Positions 22,780 through 34,396 of a DNA stretch of 64,000 nt are shown piece by piece (positions within the stretch are counted from its first letter, which is position 1; each line of letters starts with the position of its first letter). This DNA comes from Doryteuthis pealeii (lineage: Eukaryota; Mollusca; Cephalopoda; Myopsida; Loliginidae), in NCBI GenBank assembly GCA_023376005.1, contig CM042152.1:86931569-86995568 (forward strand), in the 5' to 3' direction. Below the pieces are notes generated by a model. That model saw nothing but the letters and a program-made list of their open reading frames with translations. It searched no databases and was not told the origin of the DNA. The position numbers and the translations under genes were made by a program.

Positions 22780-22930
22780 TCTGTAAGCCACACTCCAAGG
22801 CCAACCTTCCTACCACAGCAACACCAAGCAAGTTGACAAGCTCCAAGCACCAAACCTCGCTTTCTGCTGCTATACAACCTTAACCATCAACCAAACAGAA
22901 TCCTTTACTGAACAGACTTTCTACCTGTAT
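22780..22930 (+). repeat. Uninterrupted paralogue of 21060-21790
   Basis: Matches both sides of the 21.1-21.7 kb LTR insertion and so records the pre-insertion site. Confidence 0.75.
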
Positions 22931-23338
22931 AAGCAGGTATCTTTTTACTGTAAAAAGATGTTGCTTATTGATTAACATAAAATCTCAGATGTCTCTCTAC
23001 ATGTGCTTAAACCCTCTTATGCCATGGCCAGGTTCTGAGTTGCTAAGGGGGAAATCTATTTCATTCCAATGATCACCTAAAAACAAAGAGACACAATTAA
23101 AAAAAAAAAAAAAGGTAGGTTAATATGACCTGTCTAAGTCTGTAAAATAATAAAATTAAATATTCATTCAAAACATCTAATAAGCTTATGGATTTTTGAG
23201 AATATCTGAAAACTATAGAGAGATCTTGGTATTAACCTGAAACCATTTTCTGTATGCATTGATTAGTATAAAAATGCAGTCACACATGGGAAATATATGA
23301 TAAAAACAAATGAAATATTATTTAAATATGAATGATTA

Positions 23339-23854
23339 GGTAATTTATGAGGAAGTGCGTCCCGGTCTCAAAAATTGCTGCCCGGTGACTATCAAAATAA
23401 CGACCCCAGCTCGTCGTAATTCTTGTTTATTTATCGTAATTTGTCATAATTCTTGTTTAGATATGAAGATGGATATATATAGTTTGGAATAGACTGAGAT
23501 AGATAGATAGATAAACAAACAAAATAATATAGATAGATATGAACAAATGGAGATAGATATTTTCGACAAGTAAATGTATTTGGGGGGGGGGTCGCATCTT
23601 TTTTTGTCGTAATTCTTGTTTATTTAAACTAAAAACAAGACATTAAACAAACATGAATAAAAGAAATCTTAGTATTTAAAGTAATATAGATAAATATGAA
23701 CAAATTGAGATAGATAGGTAGATAGATAAATAAATAGATAGATAGATATGAAGATGGATAGTTTTGAATAGACTGAGCTGGGTCGTTATTTTAATAGTCA
23801 CTGGGTAGCAATTTTTGAGGCAGGAGACCGGGACGCACTTCCTCATAAATTACC
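23339..23854. mobile_element. TIR MITE with 8-bp target duplication, copy 1
   Basis: A 516-bp element starting GGTAATTTATGAGGAAGTGC and ending in its inverse complement. The inverted repeats run about 75 bp each (through GACTATCAAAATAACGACC). The flanks are an exact 8-bp duplication AATGATTA (23331-23338, 23855-23862). The interior has (GATA)n and a poly-G run and no ORF. An 8-bp duplication fits hAT, P or Merlin; the GG..CC termini favour Merlin, but this is inference. Confidence 0.85.
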
Positions 23855-24194
23855 AATGATTATTCTAGATTTTAATAAAAGTGAAACTAAATCATTTATT
23901 TTCTAGAATATCTACATTAATTGACCAAAGAAAAGATTCAAACAAACCCTGTTTACAATCATTAAAATCCCATATAAAGGCAATAAACAACACAAAATTA
24001 AATGCTTAAAAGCCACTTCCTTTCTATTTACTTTTTGTTGCACAAAGCAACCTCTGGTATCCCGTCATTAATTAAACTAATTGTCTTTCTTTCAATTAAA
24101 TTAATTATCACCATTTTCCAGGATTTAAAACTACACTAAAATTCCACTTCATTGACTGGTATCAATAAAAGGAGTTTGTTCTATTTATACTGCT

Positions 24195-24608
24195 ATGCAA
24201 CTTTTATCTTTCCAATGGCCAATGCAGTGGAAGTTGATATATAGCCATGAATCTTGTGAACTTATTGATGAAAAATTGGTCACTGGACCACATGCGGACA
24301 AGTCATTAACGATCTCACGTGTGTTCCCATTGTTCCCAGTGACAAACTATTTCCCTTTGGCAAACAACTGTGACAGTTTCCAGTTTGAGTCTGTTTTGGA
24401 ACAACGGCAAACAAAGCACAAGGATAAAGTATCCCAGATCAGCAACTATGTAAAAAGTGATTTCTTCTCACATGGCCAGCTCTATGTTGCCATGGGCAGA
24501 GTTGGGAAACTGGGAATCCTCACCAAAAATGACAAAAAAGAAGGAGAAAAATACATCACAAACAATGTTGTCTATCAGTGGTTCTTTTATGATGAAAATA
24601 TGAAGTAA
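24195..24608 (+). pseudogene. Helitron Pif1-like helicase C-terminal relic
   Basis: Pif1-like helicase is the C-terminal half of the Helitron RepHel transposase and unwinds DNA during rolling-circle transposition. This 137-codon frame keeps VTGPHADKSLTISRVF (residues 29-44), corresponding to the ITGPHAGK..IPRI segment, and FFSHGQLYVAMGRVGKLGIL (90-109), corresponding to the motif VI block in which the arginine is retained but the usual Ser is Gly. The end NNVVYQWFFYD matches the family C-terminus. Residues 56-88 do not resemble the expected motif V block (FP.RLAFAMTINK.QGQ), so the core is damaged. No Rep domain or upstream helicase motifs are present. It is the only coding trace of autonomous Helitrons here. 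Confidence 0.75.
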
Positions 24609-24667
24609 TATTAGAGTTTGAAAGAGATGGGCATGTTTGGCATAAATAAATAAAATCAATTATCACA

Positions 24668-24918
24668 AAGTAGCTCAGTCAGTAGAGCGTTCGGCTAGAA
24701 ACCACAAGGTTCTAGTTCGATACCGCCCTCGCCAACTCAGCGTATGAGTAGCACAAGGGATCTGTGCGATAAAGTAAGGAGCTGATGGTGGGTGGCGCTC
24801 CACCTCAGACGCTAAAATAATCTCCTTGGTCTAGTGCTAGTGAAAAGGGGATAGACTCCCTCACTGCATGGCTGATACCAACATTAGGCCGCCCCGACGA
24901 CTTTACTTACTTACATTA
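24668..24918 (+). mobile_element. SINE-A copy, nearly full length
   Basis: A box TAGCTCAGTCAGTAGAGCG and B box GGTTCTAGTTCGATACC at tRNA spacing, then the body (GAGTAGCACAAGGGATCTGT, CCTTGGTCTAGTGCTAGTG) and the tail CGACGACTTTACTTACTTA. The head most resembles tRNA-Lys. Confidence 0.85.
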
Positions 24919-25028
24919 TGATCATCTTTAAAACCCATAGATAATATGGGTAAGTAGTGCTAGTTCTATAATTCAACAATTCAATTGCTATTTCACGGAA
25001 TCATACACAAGTGAATAGGTAGATATTC

Positions 25029-25135
25029 ACACTGGATTGTCCAATTGGACACATAGCCTAGTGGATAAAGGAGTTAGGTTAAGACAGTTCTAAGTGAAAG
25101 TTATCTCTAGACTGCAGGTTCAATCAAGATTCAAG
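25029..25135 (+). mobile_element. SINE-C head
   Basis: TTGGACACATAGCCTAGTGG..TTCTAAGTGAAAG..GCAGGTTCAATC: the tRNA Leu/Ser-like head without the body. Confidence 0.65.
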
Positions 25136-25189
25136 AAATGGAATCCCCCCAAAACATGAATGACTATTCTTGAGTCCCATAAACTGACT

Positions 25190-25395
25190 AGTGACAGATT
25201 CTCTTTAATTTCATTCTCTGTCTGAAATCTCCTTTTTGAAGTTTGTTCAGTTTTAGGAAGAGCCAGATATTACAGAGAATCAAATTTGGACTCTTATTTT
25301 GACTACCTTTCATTGGATGGGGTAAATTTAGTAAAAAATTGTGATGGGGTGAATTTAGGAAAAAATAAGTTTCAAGGGGTCAAATCTGAACTATT
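25190..25395 (+). repeat. Dispersed repeat shared with 26780-26955
   Basis: GTGACAGATTCTCTTTAATT..GGTCAAATCTGAAC recurs in reverse at 26780-26955, immediately outside the left end of an LTR. Element type unknown. Confidence 0.65.
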
Positions 25396-25419
25396 TTGGG
25401 CACTGGTTCAGTTGTGCTT

Positions 25420-26760
25420 AGCCAGTTGCTGTTGTCCAAACCAACAGTATGACTGACTGACTGACTTACTGACTTCAGTAAAGTTCCTCTGAGTAAAATA
25501 TATGTGAAATAATAATTTGTAATATAAAACAACTGAATATTTTAGATATAGCTGATTGATAGGTGGTGTCAAAAGAAGAAAAAAGAATGATGAGATATAA
25601 CTTTATGTTTGAAAAAGGAAAACAAGGTTGATAAAGATAAAGATAATAACACTCATTATTGTAAACTGAAAAGAATTACAAATTAATTTGTTTTTAATTG
25701 AATGCTATCTAATTAAAATAAAAAAAAAGAAACACTGCTCTCCCATAGGCAAAGAAATTGTGAGAGAAAAAAAAATTCATTATTATGTTAGAATGTATTA
25801 TTATAAGAAGAGAATTGATAAATACATTTTTAACAAATGAAAGGAGAAGAAAAAAAATGTAATTACTATGTCTGATATCATCTATAAGCTTGTAAAACAA
25901 TGTCGTAAAAGATATGCAGGAAATATTTCAAATTATGGAATTTAGGTATTTACCATGCCCATTCACCACAGGTAGGATGTGATACAAAGTAGCAAGTATG
26001 GGGCATCCAGCTAGGGTCAAACTCATTATTCAGTATTAATAGATCTGTGAGACTTTGGAATGTGTACTCAATACTGTTTTGGAAAAGAACACGTATGCTT
26101 ATATGATTTTGTCTCGTGAAAAAAAAAAAAAAAAAAAATTATGAAATTTTAATTAGTATTTCTTGGCCACTGGAGGAGGCGCTGGATCGAGCTCACCCCA
26201 TTCTCCGGATCAATCCATTGGCACGTTAGTGTGGATACAATCGAACAAATATAAATAAAAAAAAAAAAAAGAAACATAAAAGAATAAATCAGAATTACAA
26301 GTTCAACAGATTTAGAGACATTAGTTAACTGGAGAGCTTCGTCGATGCAAATTATGAAAAATAAACTCAACCCAATGATATATAACCATTACACTATGTG
26401 TGTCTCAATAAATAACATAAATTATGAAAGGAAAATACATAGATGATTTTATACGACTTTCTGGATAATTTTTATCTCAAAATTGCAAGTTTTGTTCAAA
26501 AAGTTTCCTGCCCTTTTGAATATCTTGAAAACCAGGTGTGCATCTTTGATATAACTTAACAACCAATCAGAGGAGACCATACTGCACATGTGTAAACAGG
26601 CCCTCTCTCATGGGGTAACTCACTCAGTAGGAAGAAGCCATTGAATGGTTTGTGCATTGTGTGACCTTTACATTCATGAGGACCTAACAAAGTTTTATGC
26701 AGAGTCATTTCTTTTTTCTTTTTTTTTAAGGAATGTCACATCAATCAAGTCTATCAAACA
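25420..26760. other. No gene seen; poly-A run at 26120
   Basis: AT-rich DNA. A GC-richer patch at 26163-26225 follows a 19-bp A-run and may be the end of an unrecognised retroposon. Confidence 0.4.
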
Positions 26761-26961
26761 CCATCTCCACCGCTGCAGTTCATATTTGACCCCTTGAAAC
26801 TTATTTTTTCCTAAATTCACCCCATCCCAATGAAAGGTAGTCAAAATAAGAGTCCAAATTTGATTCTCTGTAATATCTGGCTCTTCCTAAAACTGAACAA
26901 ACTTCAAAAAGCAGATTTCAGACAGAGAATGAAATTAAAGAGAATCTGTCACTAGACAGTT

Positions 26962-27228
26962 TCGATTTTATGGGCCATCCTTTAGGCTTCAAGCAAGAGT
27001 GCCTGTTCAGCAGAAATCCTTGGTAAAGAATCCTTTGGTTGTTCGTCAGTGTTACAAGTTCCTCGTCAAGGATTACAAATCGACGGTTCTCAGTATCAGT
27101 GCTTAAGTAGTCAACCAGCCACATATTATGGCTGTTGATTGGCAGAGGAATAAACCACGTGACCTCACCCAGTTTATAAATTTAGGTGGTGTATTGCAGG
27201 ACACCTTATATATCGAAATATTCCGACA
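26962..27228 (-). mobile_element. LTR family 2, copy 2
   Basis: On the minus strand it starts TGTCGGAATATTTCGATATA, then has CACGTGGTTTATTCC and AAAGGATTCTTTACCAAGG like 61463 and 19186. Flanks are CAGTG (right) and CAGTT (left), an imperfect 5-bp duplication. It lacks the minisatellite of copy 1. The 68-codon minus frame is a read-through. Confidence 0.65.
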
Positions 27229-27597
27229 CAGTGTTCTCAAAAGAGTATTTCATAGATTGATTATTGAAAAGTAGAATGGATGCTGGAATGAATGTATGGT
27301 GTCTTAAAAAGAAGGACTTTGAGGAGATTAAGGCACTATTGCCCTAGACAGTCTTATCTGGGAATGGCTGTTGATTGGCAGAGGAATAAACCACGTGACC
27401 TCACCCAGTTTATAAATTTAGGTGGTGTATTGTAGGACACCTTATATATCGAAATATTCCAACACAGTGTTCTCAAAAGAGTTTTTTATAGATTGATTAT
27501 TGAAAAGTAGAATGGATGCTGGAATGAGTGTATGGTGTCCTAAAAAGAAGGACTTTGAAGAGATTCAGGCACTATTGCCCTAGACAGTCCTTTCTTT
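27130..27597 (+). repeat. 236-bp tandem duplication including part of the LTR
   Basis: GGCTGTTGATTGGCAGAGG starts both units (27130 and 27366). Each unit contains the LTR 5' end plus about 137 bp of flanking DNA ending at GCCCTAGACAGTC. The copies differ at few positions. Confidence 0.85.
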
Positions 27598-27639
27598 TCA
27601 TTAAAAACATAACTACATTATATTGTTGGCCAGAATGAG

Positions 27640-27710
27640 ACCACTACGAACGAGGGGTTCACTATTTATAGTTACCCGTGCTTTGCTACCGGTGTCCCTC
27701 TAAACGGACG
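27640..27710 (-). mobile_element. Possible Helitron 3' end, degenerate
   Basis: The minus strand reads ACCGGTAGCAAAGCACGGGT, a hairpin-like block of the kind found near Helitron 3' ends, but no CTRR terminus follows. Confidence 0.25.
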
Positions 27711-28948
27711 TCCTCTATCTCCACATACATCATTCCCAGATAGGATCATTTACAGACTTTAATTTTACTATGCATTTCTTTTTTACTGAAGCTACTGCAG
27801 ATATGACAACATAAAAATACTAAAGAGAAACATTAAATTTCAGTTAACCCTGAGCTAAGCTATCAACTAAAAGGAAAAGTAGAAAAAGTACATAGAAATT
27901 CTCTCAGCTGTGATACATTATAAATATTGTTACACTTATATTCTTTTTACTCTTGTGGCTTCATAGTTTCAATTCTGTAATGGATGAAACTTCTGATCAT
28001 AGAAATGATTAATGTACGTTCCAAGTCAATATAATATGTTAATGTAGAATAAAATCCAAAGCAAATCTGTTTACTATTCATAAAATCCAGCAAAACATTA
28101 TTCCACTTTGTCTTTTATGATTTATACTGAATAGCAATAATTTTAGGGTTAAAAAAAAATAACATTGATTCTAAAAACAAATTAAGTTTACTTCTTTTCT
28201 GATCAATTTTGGGTTGGGTATTAGAGAAATAGTTTTAGTCAATTTTTTTATATTAATGGAGAACACATAATGAAATTATGGTTTCAAATCACCTTAAGAA
28301 GAAGTAAAAAAAACTTTCTTGTAATCTTTATTCATAATTCAGTTGTAATCAATAAGAAAGACAAATCAGATATCAAACTGAACTACCATGTGATATTTTC
28401 AAAACTGTAATATCAAAATAGCAACATGTATTGAGCAAACTGATATTAGTCAACTCTGGTATTAGTCAAAATAGCTAACGCTTATTCCACAGTAAAGTAT
28501 TTATTTATTTTTATTTTTCATTTTTTTTTCAGAAATCCTAACCACTAGACCATATGGTAGGACACGATGCCTTACATGCAAATAATATGAATTTTATCAT
28601 TAAATCAGTAGTAGTAGCGGAAAAAAGCGTAATATTTAGTAGTAATATTTAGTAGATATCCATGCTGTTATCATTTAAATTCTTCACGAATATAAATAAA
28701 ATATTCTTTCTTTTTTTTTTCTTGTTTTCCTTTTCTTTTCTTTTTTTCAGACTAATACACTAAAAAAAAACAAAAAAAAAAACAAAAAAAAAAACAATTT
28801 ATATAATCTGAATTCTTCATTTACAATACCACTTTGATCTGTATATATTATAAATGTTTTTGTACAACAATTTAAAACAATGGTCACCATTCATAATACT
28901 TATACATCCAACCTTGTGCCACAACTAAGCAAAACTTAGTAAATAACT
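27711..28948. other. No gene seen; T- and A-rich simple sequence
   Basis: AT-rich with pyrimidine runs at 28500-28750 and (A)nC runs at 28760-28795. Confidence 0.45.
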
Positions 28949-29201
28949 AGGGCCGGGTTAGCTCAGTCAGTAGAGCGTTCGGCTAGAAATCACAAGGTTC
29001 CTAGTTCGATACCAGCCCTTGCCAATTCAGCTTATGAGTAGCACAGGGATCTGTGCGGTAAAGTAAGGAGCTGGCGGTAGGTATGGAGCTCCACCTTAAA
29101 TGCAAAAACAATCTCCTTGGTCTAGTGCTAATGAAAAGGGTATAGACTCCCTCTCTGATTGGCTGATACCGACTTTAGGCCACTCCGACAACTTTACTTT
29201 T
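28949..29201 (+). mobile_element. SINE-A copy, full length
   Basis: GGGCCGGGTTAGCTCAGTCA at the 5' end, B box GGTTCCTAGTTCGATACC, body and tail CGACAACTTTACTTT. A second tail scrap (GACGACTTTACTTTACTTA) lies at 29290-29308. Confidence 0.85.
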
Positions 29202-29453
29202 TAAAAATATATTTTCAGATTAATAACTTCATCATTTTGATTTTTGTGACTGTTGTCCTCATCTTTATTTTAGCGTGTAAAAACACTGACGACTTTACTT
29301 TACTTATGCATTGGATGTAATGTTTGATTTGGATACTTTTAAGGAAATGATAATCAATCATCAGAAAAGGTAAAAGATGAATTTTACAGAGTTAGGTACA
29401 ATAATATATTCATATACATATATAACTATAAGAAATAGTTGATACTTATCTCT

Positions 29454-29459
<6 letters not shown>

Positions 29460-29495
<36 letters not shown>
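29460..29495. repeat. (TA)n microsatellite
   Basis: About 36 bp of AT dinucleotides at the edge of the element that follows. Confidence 0.9.
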
Positions 29496-29497
<2 letters not shown>

Positions 29498-29498
<1 letters not shown>

Positions 29499-29720
29499 GA
29501 TTACAAATCTAGAGCACAGTATTTGTGACGGAGAACGAGAAAGGAAAGGGAGCAAGACATTGTCTTGCCTGCCGAGATCGAACTCGCGTCCTCCTGCATG
29601 CAAAAACAAATGCGATTTGGGCACTGGACAGACGCGAGGTTCGACTGATGTGCCCGGATGTTTGGGTAAATATGTCCATAAATGACAAGTGAGTCGAGCG
29701 CTAGGCAGTCAGCAGCAGCA
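29498..29720 (-). mobile_element. Possible tRNA-derived SINE (unnamed)
   Basis: GC-rich compared with its surroundings. The minus strand has CTAGCGCTCGACTC and, downstream, GACGCGAGTTCGATCTCGGC, an A-box-like and a B-box-like block spaced too far apart for a plain tRNA, and it ends in (TA)n. Only one copy is in the window. Confidence 0.3.
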
Positions 29721-30296
29721 GCAGAGCAGTTAACGACGATGATGACGACGAAGCGCTTTGCGAACAACCCAGTAAAGAAATGGATTTTAGTCCAACAGAA
29801 ACAAAACTAAATAGGAAATGCGATTTTGAACGGTTAAAATTATTTTGACTACAACGATGGATTTTCCAGCTCCTAGATGAAGACGAAGAATGTGTTGACC
29901 AAAAGAAGTCTGGCTTATGAGAAGACTGTGAACTCGCTTGTTTTTGGTCCCTCCTCAGCAGGAACTTCTTGATTCGTATATCTATTTCCCCCCATATATT
30001 TTCCTCCCTTCTATAGTATTTGAGCACCTAAATAAGACAAATATTTGACAGTCATTTTGGGTTTCATACTTACTAAAACTTATTCTAGACCTTGAATTCT
30101 ACAGTTGAACATTGTTAATGTTCAACCACCTATCCATAATACTTAATAGTCAATTTGGTATACATAATATTTAGGGTGTTGGCATATCTGGTGACTTTTA
30201 TCTAGGGAATAACAAATGACTTGTATATCTTCCAAATGTTGAGCTGGTCATATAATCAAAGATTAAACTCTTTTTAATCAGTCAAAAATCACTACA

Positions 30297-30614
30297 TTAA
30301 AGTGACTGAAAAAGATGTTTGTAGTGACCAGGGCTAAAGAAAGGCTCAGAAACATAGGCAGTCTGAGGTTCATAATTATAACAGCTGGCGTTCAGGCCCT
30401 GTGTCCAGCGTCTTTGGCTATTGGTAACGAATCTAATATCAGCGTGATCCCAAGGGGCCATCACCCAGGCAACACCTGTCCCCTTAATGTATGAGAAAAA
30501 CTCAAAGCAATCATTTTGATAATAAAACTCAAATAAAAGAAACTGCACAAAAAGTTCCTTACCTGAAACTCTCTCTCTCTCTCTCTTTCTCTTTTTAATG
30601 AAAGTTTGACACAC
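30297..30614 (-). other. Unassigned open frame with exon-like splice signals
   Basis: The minus-strand frame of about 105 codons ends GVAWVMAPWDHADIRFVTNS..ASCYNYEPQTAYVSEPFF..stop, with higher GC than the flanks. I recognise no family. Just upstream on the same strand are TTTTTTACAG/GTAAGT (30617) and TTTCAG/GTAAGG (30562). It may be part of a host transcript, or chance. Confidence 0.25.
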
Positions 30615-30721
30615 TTACCTGTAAAAAAGAAAAAAATATTTATTAAAAATATAATCTATGAAATTAGTTATAAAATAATAAACATAAAAAAAAAAAAATA
30701 TACAAAGTATAATATTTTAGT

Positions 30722-31115
30722 TGATTGATTGATTTTAATGGTATGTCAACCCGTATAGGGTCATTTTATACCTAGAGGTTAGTGAATCACATTCATTGTA
30801 CATTTATATTTACATTTTTTGTGTAATTTTTAGTGAGTTTTTTTTTTACGCGATCCTATGAAAGACAAATAATTTCTAAACAGATCTATTTGACCCATAG
30901 ATGGGACCTTAACTGTTATTACCACTCCAGGTAAGTGGACATGGGATTAATGTCAATGAACAGGTACTCCACACTCCCCAGATCTACTCAAGTGGAGCCT
31001 CACCATCAGATGCAGTTTAGTGTCATACCCAGGATACCCCTTTTTTTTGGGGGGGTCTTATCCCTTTGCAGAGGATACAGTCAGTGTATTCTAAGTCCCA
31101 ATGACATGGTTAAAT
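30722..31115 (-). mobile_element. Retroposon R copy
   Basis: TTGATTGATTTTAATGGTAT..GTCAACCCG at the left, then CATTCATTGTACATTTATAT, ATAGATGGGACC, CTCACCATCAGATGC and ACAGTCAGTGTATTC. Same subfamily as 17035. Confidence 0.7.
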
Positions 31116-31344
31116 AATGTTTTGATGCATTGTGAAAAGATCTTATTTGGTAATATTAAATGAGCTAATTAAATTTAAAGGTTGTTCACTTCAAGTAATA
31201 AACATTTAAGCTTGATAATTCAATATTTGAATGAGCTGAAAAATAAATAAAACCAGATTAAGAATATTATGATAATACAAGATGGATATAACATGTAATA
31301 TTACAAGTAAGATTTATTAAGCAACTTCTTTTAATTTTTCTTTA

Positions 31345-31593
31345 GGGCTGGTTTAGCTCAGTCAATAGAGCATCAGACTAGGAACCACTATTTCTGGGCT
31401 TGATACTGGCCCTCACCAACAAAACATATGAGTAGCACAGGGATCTGTGCAGTAAAGTGAAGAGCTGATGCTAGTTATGATGCTCAACCTCAGACGCCAC
31501 AAACAATCTCCTAGGTCTAGTACTAATAAAAACTAATAAACTCCCTTGCTGTCTGGCTGATACGGACTTAAGGACACCCTGACGACTTTACTT
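31345..31593 (+). mobile_element. SINE-A copy, diverged
   Basis: GGGCTGGTTTAGCTCAGTCA head, body GAGTAGCACAGGGATCTGTG, tail GACGACTTTACTTATA. The B-box region is mutated. Confidence 0.75.
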
Positions 31594-31599
31594 ATACAT

Positions 31600-32106
31600 A
31601 GGAAGTAAGTACATACTAGAATTTCCAAAGTACTTTTAACAAATAAAGCAAACATAAATAACTAAGTTGATCATTTAATATATATATAGCTTTTGGCAGT
31701 CAGTAACCTTTCAACAGTCAATAAAAGCAAACATTGTGTCTTAAGCCCAAATTTTACAAAATTAGCTGATGACATCCTAATATAACAATTTTGCCTCAAA
31801 AAGAATAATTTTTAATAAGCAGTCTTGATAATTCAAAACTTATAATCACCAGATTATCAAATCAAAACAAATTATGAAGATCATCCACAGGGCTATGAAT
31901 GAAAATCACTCTAGTAACAAATATTCAAAAATGAAATTTAATCAAGAACCACTCAATTTTGAAATTTTGTGCCTCAAATTTGTTTGAGCCAATTTTGGCT
32001 CTCAGTCTGTATATTGTGAAAATCAGGGAAAAAAAAGAAAGATATTGTAAACGGTCAAAAATTCATGCAAATATCACTGAGAAATAGGCTATGGCTATTA
32101 TATATA
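31600..32106. other. No gene seen
   Basis: AT-rich DNA without recognised elements. Confidence 0.4.
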
Positions 32107-32178
32107 AGTAAAGTATGCATTGTGGTCTATTGTTGGTATCAGCCAGACAGTGAGGGAGTCTATCCACTTTAAGCATTA
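32107..32178 (-). mobile_element. SINE-A 3' fragment
   Basis: GTATCAGCCAGACAGTGAGG and GAGTCTATCC match the 3' third of SINE-A in reverse. Confidence 0.6.
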
Positions 32179-32199
32179 GAAAAATAATAATAATACTGA

Positions 32200-32408
32200 T
32201 AAATATTGGAATGGTCCCAAAAACCTTGGAAAAAGACTGGAGGAACTGGGAATTAGAGGAAGAATTGAGACCATCCAGATTACTGCAATCAGCTAGAATT
32301 CTTAGAAGAATTCTGGAGATCTGAGGAAACTTGTTGACACTTAGACTCCAGTGAAAGACCATCAACTAACACTGGTGGGAAAAAACTCTATAATAATAAT
32401 AATGATTA
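32200..32408 (+). pseudogene. LINE 3' end, second family
   Basis: The plus strand reads KTLEKDWRNWELEEEL and SARILRRILEI before stops and an (AAT)n tail. The pattern resembles the C-terminal end of a LINE ORF2. Related copies are at 19745, 53628 and 54222. The longer minus-strand frame is a shadow. Confidence 0.45.
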
Positions 32409-32754
32409 AATAAAATAAGATAAATAAATTTCTAATAATAAATGTGAATGTCAGTGTATAACATTATTTCAACTTTACTCCTAGAGGCCATATCCCAACA
32501 TATCATACCATTTTGGAATCAGGCCAATTATATGAACAAATTAAAAACATTCTAATACTAATAATTTATGCACAATTATATATTTTCAAATAATTATTTC
32601 TATTTAGTACTAATCATTTATTTGCACACAGTTATATGATTTCAAGTAACTAATAAAAATGATTCTTAGTAAACAATCATAACTTCAAGTAACAATTCTT
32701 AATACAAATAATCTACAATGATAAGGTACATAGTATTCCTATCTAATACTAATA

Positions 32755-33178
32755 ACTTAAAAAAAAATCTATTTGACTCATTGATGAGACTGTAACAAAT
32801 ATTACCACTCCAAGTTAAAGTGTACCAGAGAGTAATAGAGGGAAAATCATATAGGTGCTAGGGCTTGACATGACCAGCTGATTGATTGGAGGGGGCCTCT
32901 CCAACCACCCATCTAGCCCAAGATAGGGCCAAAGTGGAGTATTGCAAGTCATGAACTGCTGATCGACCTGGGTTCTATCTTTAAGCATCCCGGATCGCCA
33001 CCCATGACCAAATTGGGGGAGTTTTACCCCTCTGCAGAGGTGCAGTCGGTGCATTCTAATGCCCCAGCCGACAGGGCGGCCAAGTTAAAATGTACCAGAG
33101 AGTAATAGCAATAAAGTGGTACTCCTCACTCCCCAGAGTTCTAGAACTGGAGCCTCACCATCAAATGTAGATAATCAT
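32755..33178 (-). mobile_element. Retroposon R copy with inserted R 5' half
   Basis: The R core (ATCTATTTGACTCATTGATG, CTCACCATCAAATG) is split by 32839-33080, which is the R 5' half. The insert is bracketed by a 28-29-bp direct repeat (CCAAGTTAAAGTGTACCAGA.. at 32810 and 33080). A 79-codon minus frame (33054-32815) contains MLKDRTQVDQQFMTCNTPLW. Confidence 0.65.
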
Positions 33179-33629
33179 TATACACTGTATGCGTCAAGGT
33201 AAGAGTTCTTTAATGGCATATATTTCACATGATAATCTGAAGCTTCATAATTTTCAAAGTTTGTCATATTGAATACCATATTCTGATGTTCAAAAGCTTC
33301 TTCAAAAAGAAAAAAAAATCCTGTGTCAATGTCTGCTATGAAGGGAATTTGTCTAGGTTTACAACAAATTGGTTTAACTGTAAGAAATAAGAAATTTGGC
33401 AAGCTGACAGTGACTACAAATGAAGATAACTAAAATAGATGACTAAAATATACATTTCTTCAGGACAGAAAGGAAAGTCTGTAGAAATTATCACAAGAGT
33501 TTAGAACTTCTAAAAATGAGTTAGTTTCCACAAGAACTATCCTCTTCTTAATGCTGGTTTCACCTCACAATGATATGCTATAAATTCTTTGTTATCAAGT
33601 AAGACAGAATGTATTGAATAAGTAGGTGA

Positions 33630-33960
33630 GCTGCGATTCAGACTAGTTTGAAAGAGTTGTGTGAAATGACAAGTCCAGATTTCAGCTTGTGGGTGATGTT
33701 CCTCAATATTGCCTTGATAGACAATCTCATGAACATTTCAATCCTGATTACAGGTCAAGAACTATGAAGTACAGTGGAAGTGGTATCATAGTCTGGGGTG
33801 CATTTTTGGACACATGTGTTAGTGAACTTATACAATGGCAGTAATTTCTAAACGCTAAAGAGTACAAGCAAGGTTTGATTCAAAGTATCCAAAAGTGCAA
33901 GAATTTTATTTTTCAACAAGGTAATGTACCTGCCCATACAGAGAAAACAAATAAAGAGTC
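33630..33960 (+). pseudogene. Tc1/mariner-like transposase relic (DDE domain)
   Basis: Tc1/mariner transposases cut and paste at TA sites using a DD(E/D) triad. Here the plus strand reads NDKSRFQLVGDVP, corresponding to the TDES.F block around the first catalytic Asp, which is kept. It continues HEHFNPDYRSRTMKYSGSGI then IVWGAF, the family's SIMVWG block, and ends KNFIFQQGNVPAHTEKT, matching FQQDNAP.H, in which the second catalytic Asp is Gly. At least two stops break the frame. No terminal inverted repeats were found. The last 80 bp are repeated at 34230-34316 and 34699-34775. Confidence 0.75.
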
Positions 33961-33966
33961 CTTCTA

Positions 33967-34205
33967 TACATATATAAAGGGCAGTGGTGTATATTTGTAT
34001 GTCCGGTGGAAACTTTGAAAATAAACGACAAAATAAATATATATATATATATATATACATTCACTATCACCATGGCTTGGTTTTTGAGCAAAAATAATGA
34101 AGATTTTATTCATATATAGGGAAGATATTTAAAAATTAAAATTACTATAGTAATGGAAGGTAATTGAAATATGATGTTGATTGATTGAATTAATCGCCTC
34201 ATTTA
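33967..34205 (+). mobile_element. Helitron-like 5' segment
   Basis: TCTATACATATATAAAGGGC and GTATGTCCGGTGGAAACTTT match the Helitron at 4625. It continues through (TA)n and TTCACTATCACCATGGCTTG, which also follows at 35780. The 3' hairpin is absent. Confidence 0.65.
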
Positions 34206-34229
34206 TATTGTATTTTTTTTAAAACTTAA

Positions 34230-34396
34230 TTTCTAAACGCTAAAGAGTCCCAGCAAGGTTTGATTCCAAGTATCCAAAAGTGCAAGAATTTTATTTTTCA
34301 ACAAATAAAGAATCCTTCTATACATATATAAAGGGCAGTTGTGTATATGTGTATGTCCAGAGGAAACTTTGAAAATAAAACAATTAACAACATAAA

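Noticed and set aside
24668..24741. Candidate functional tRNA genes in the SINE-A, SINE-B and SINE-C heads
   Set aside because: A and B boxes are present but acceptor stems do not close and the same head is repeated with SINE bodies and tails.
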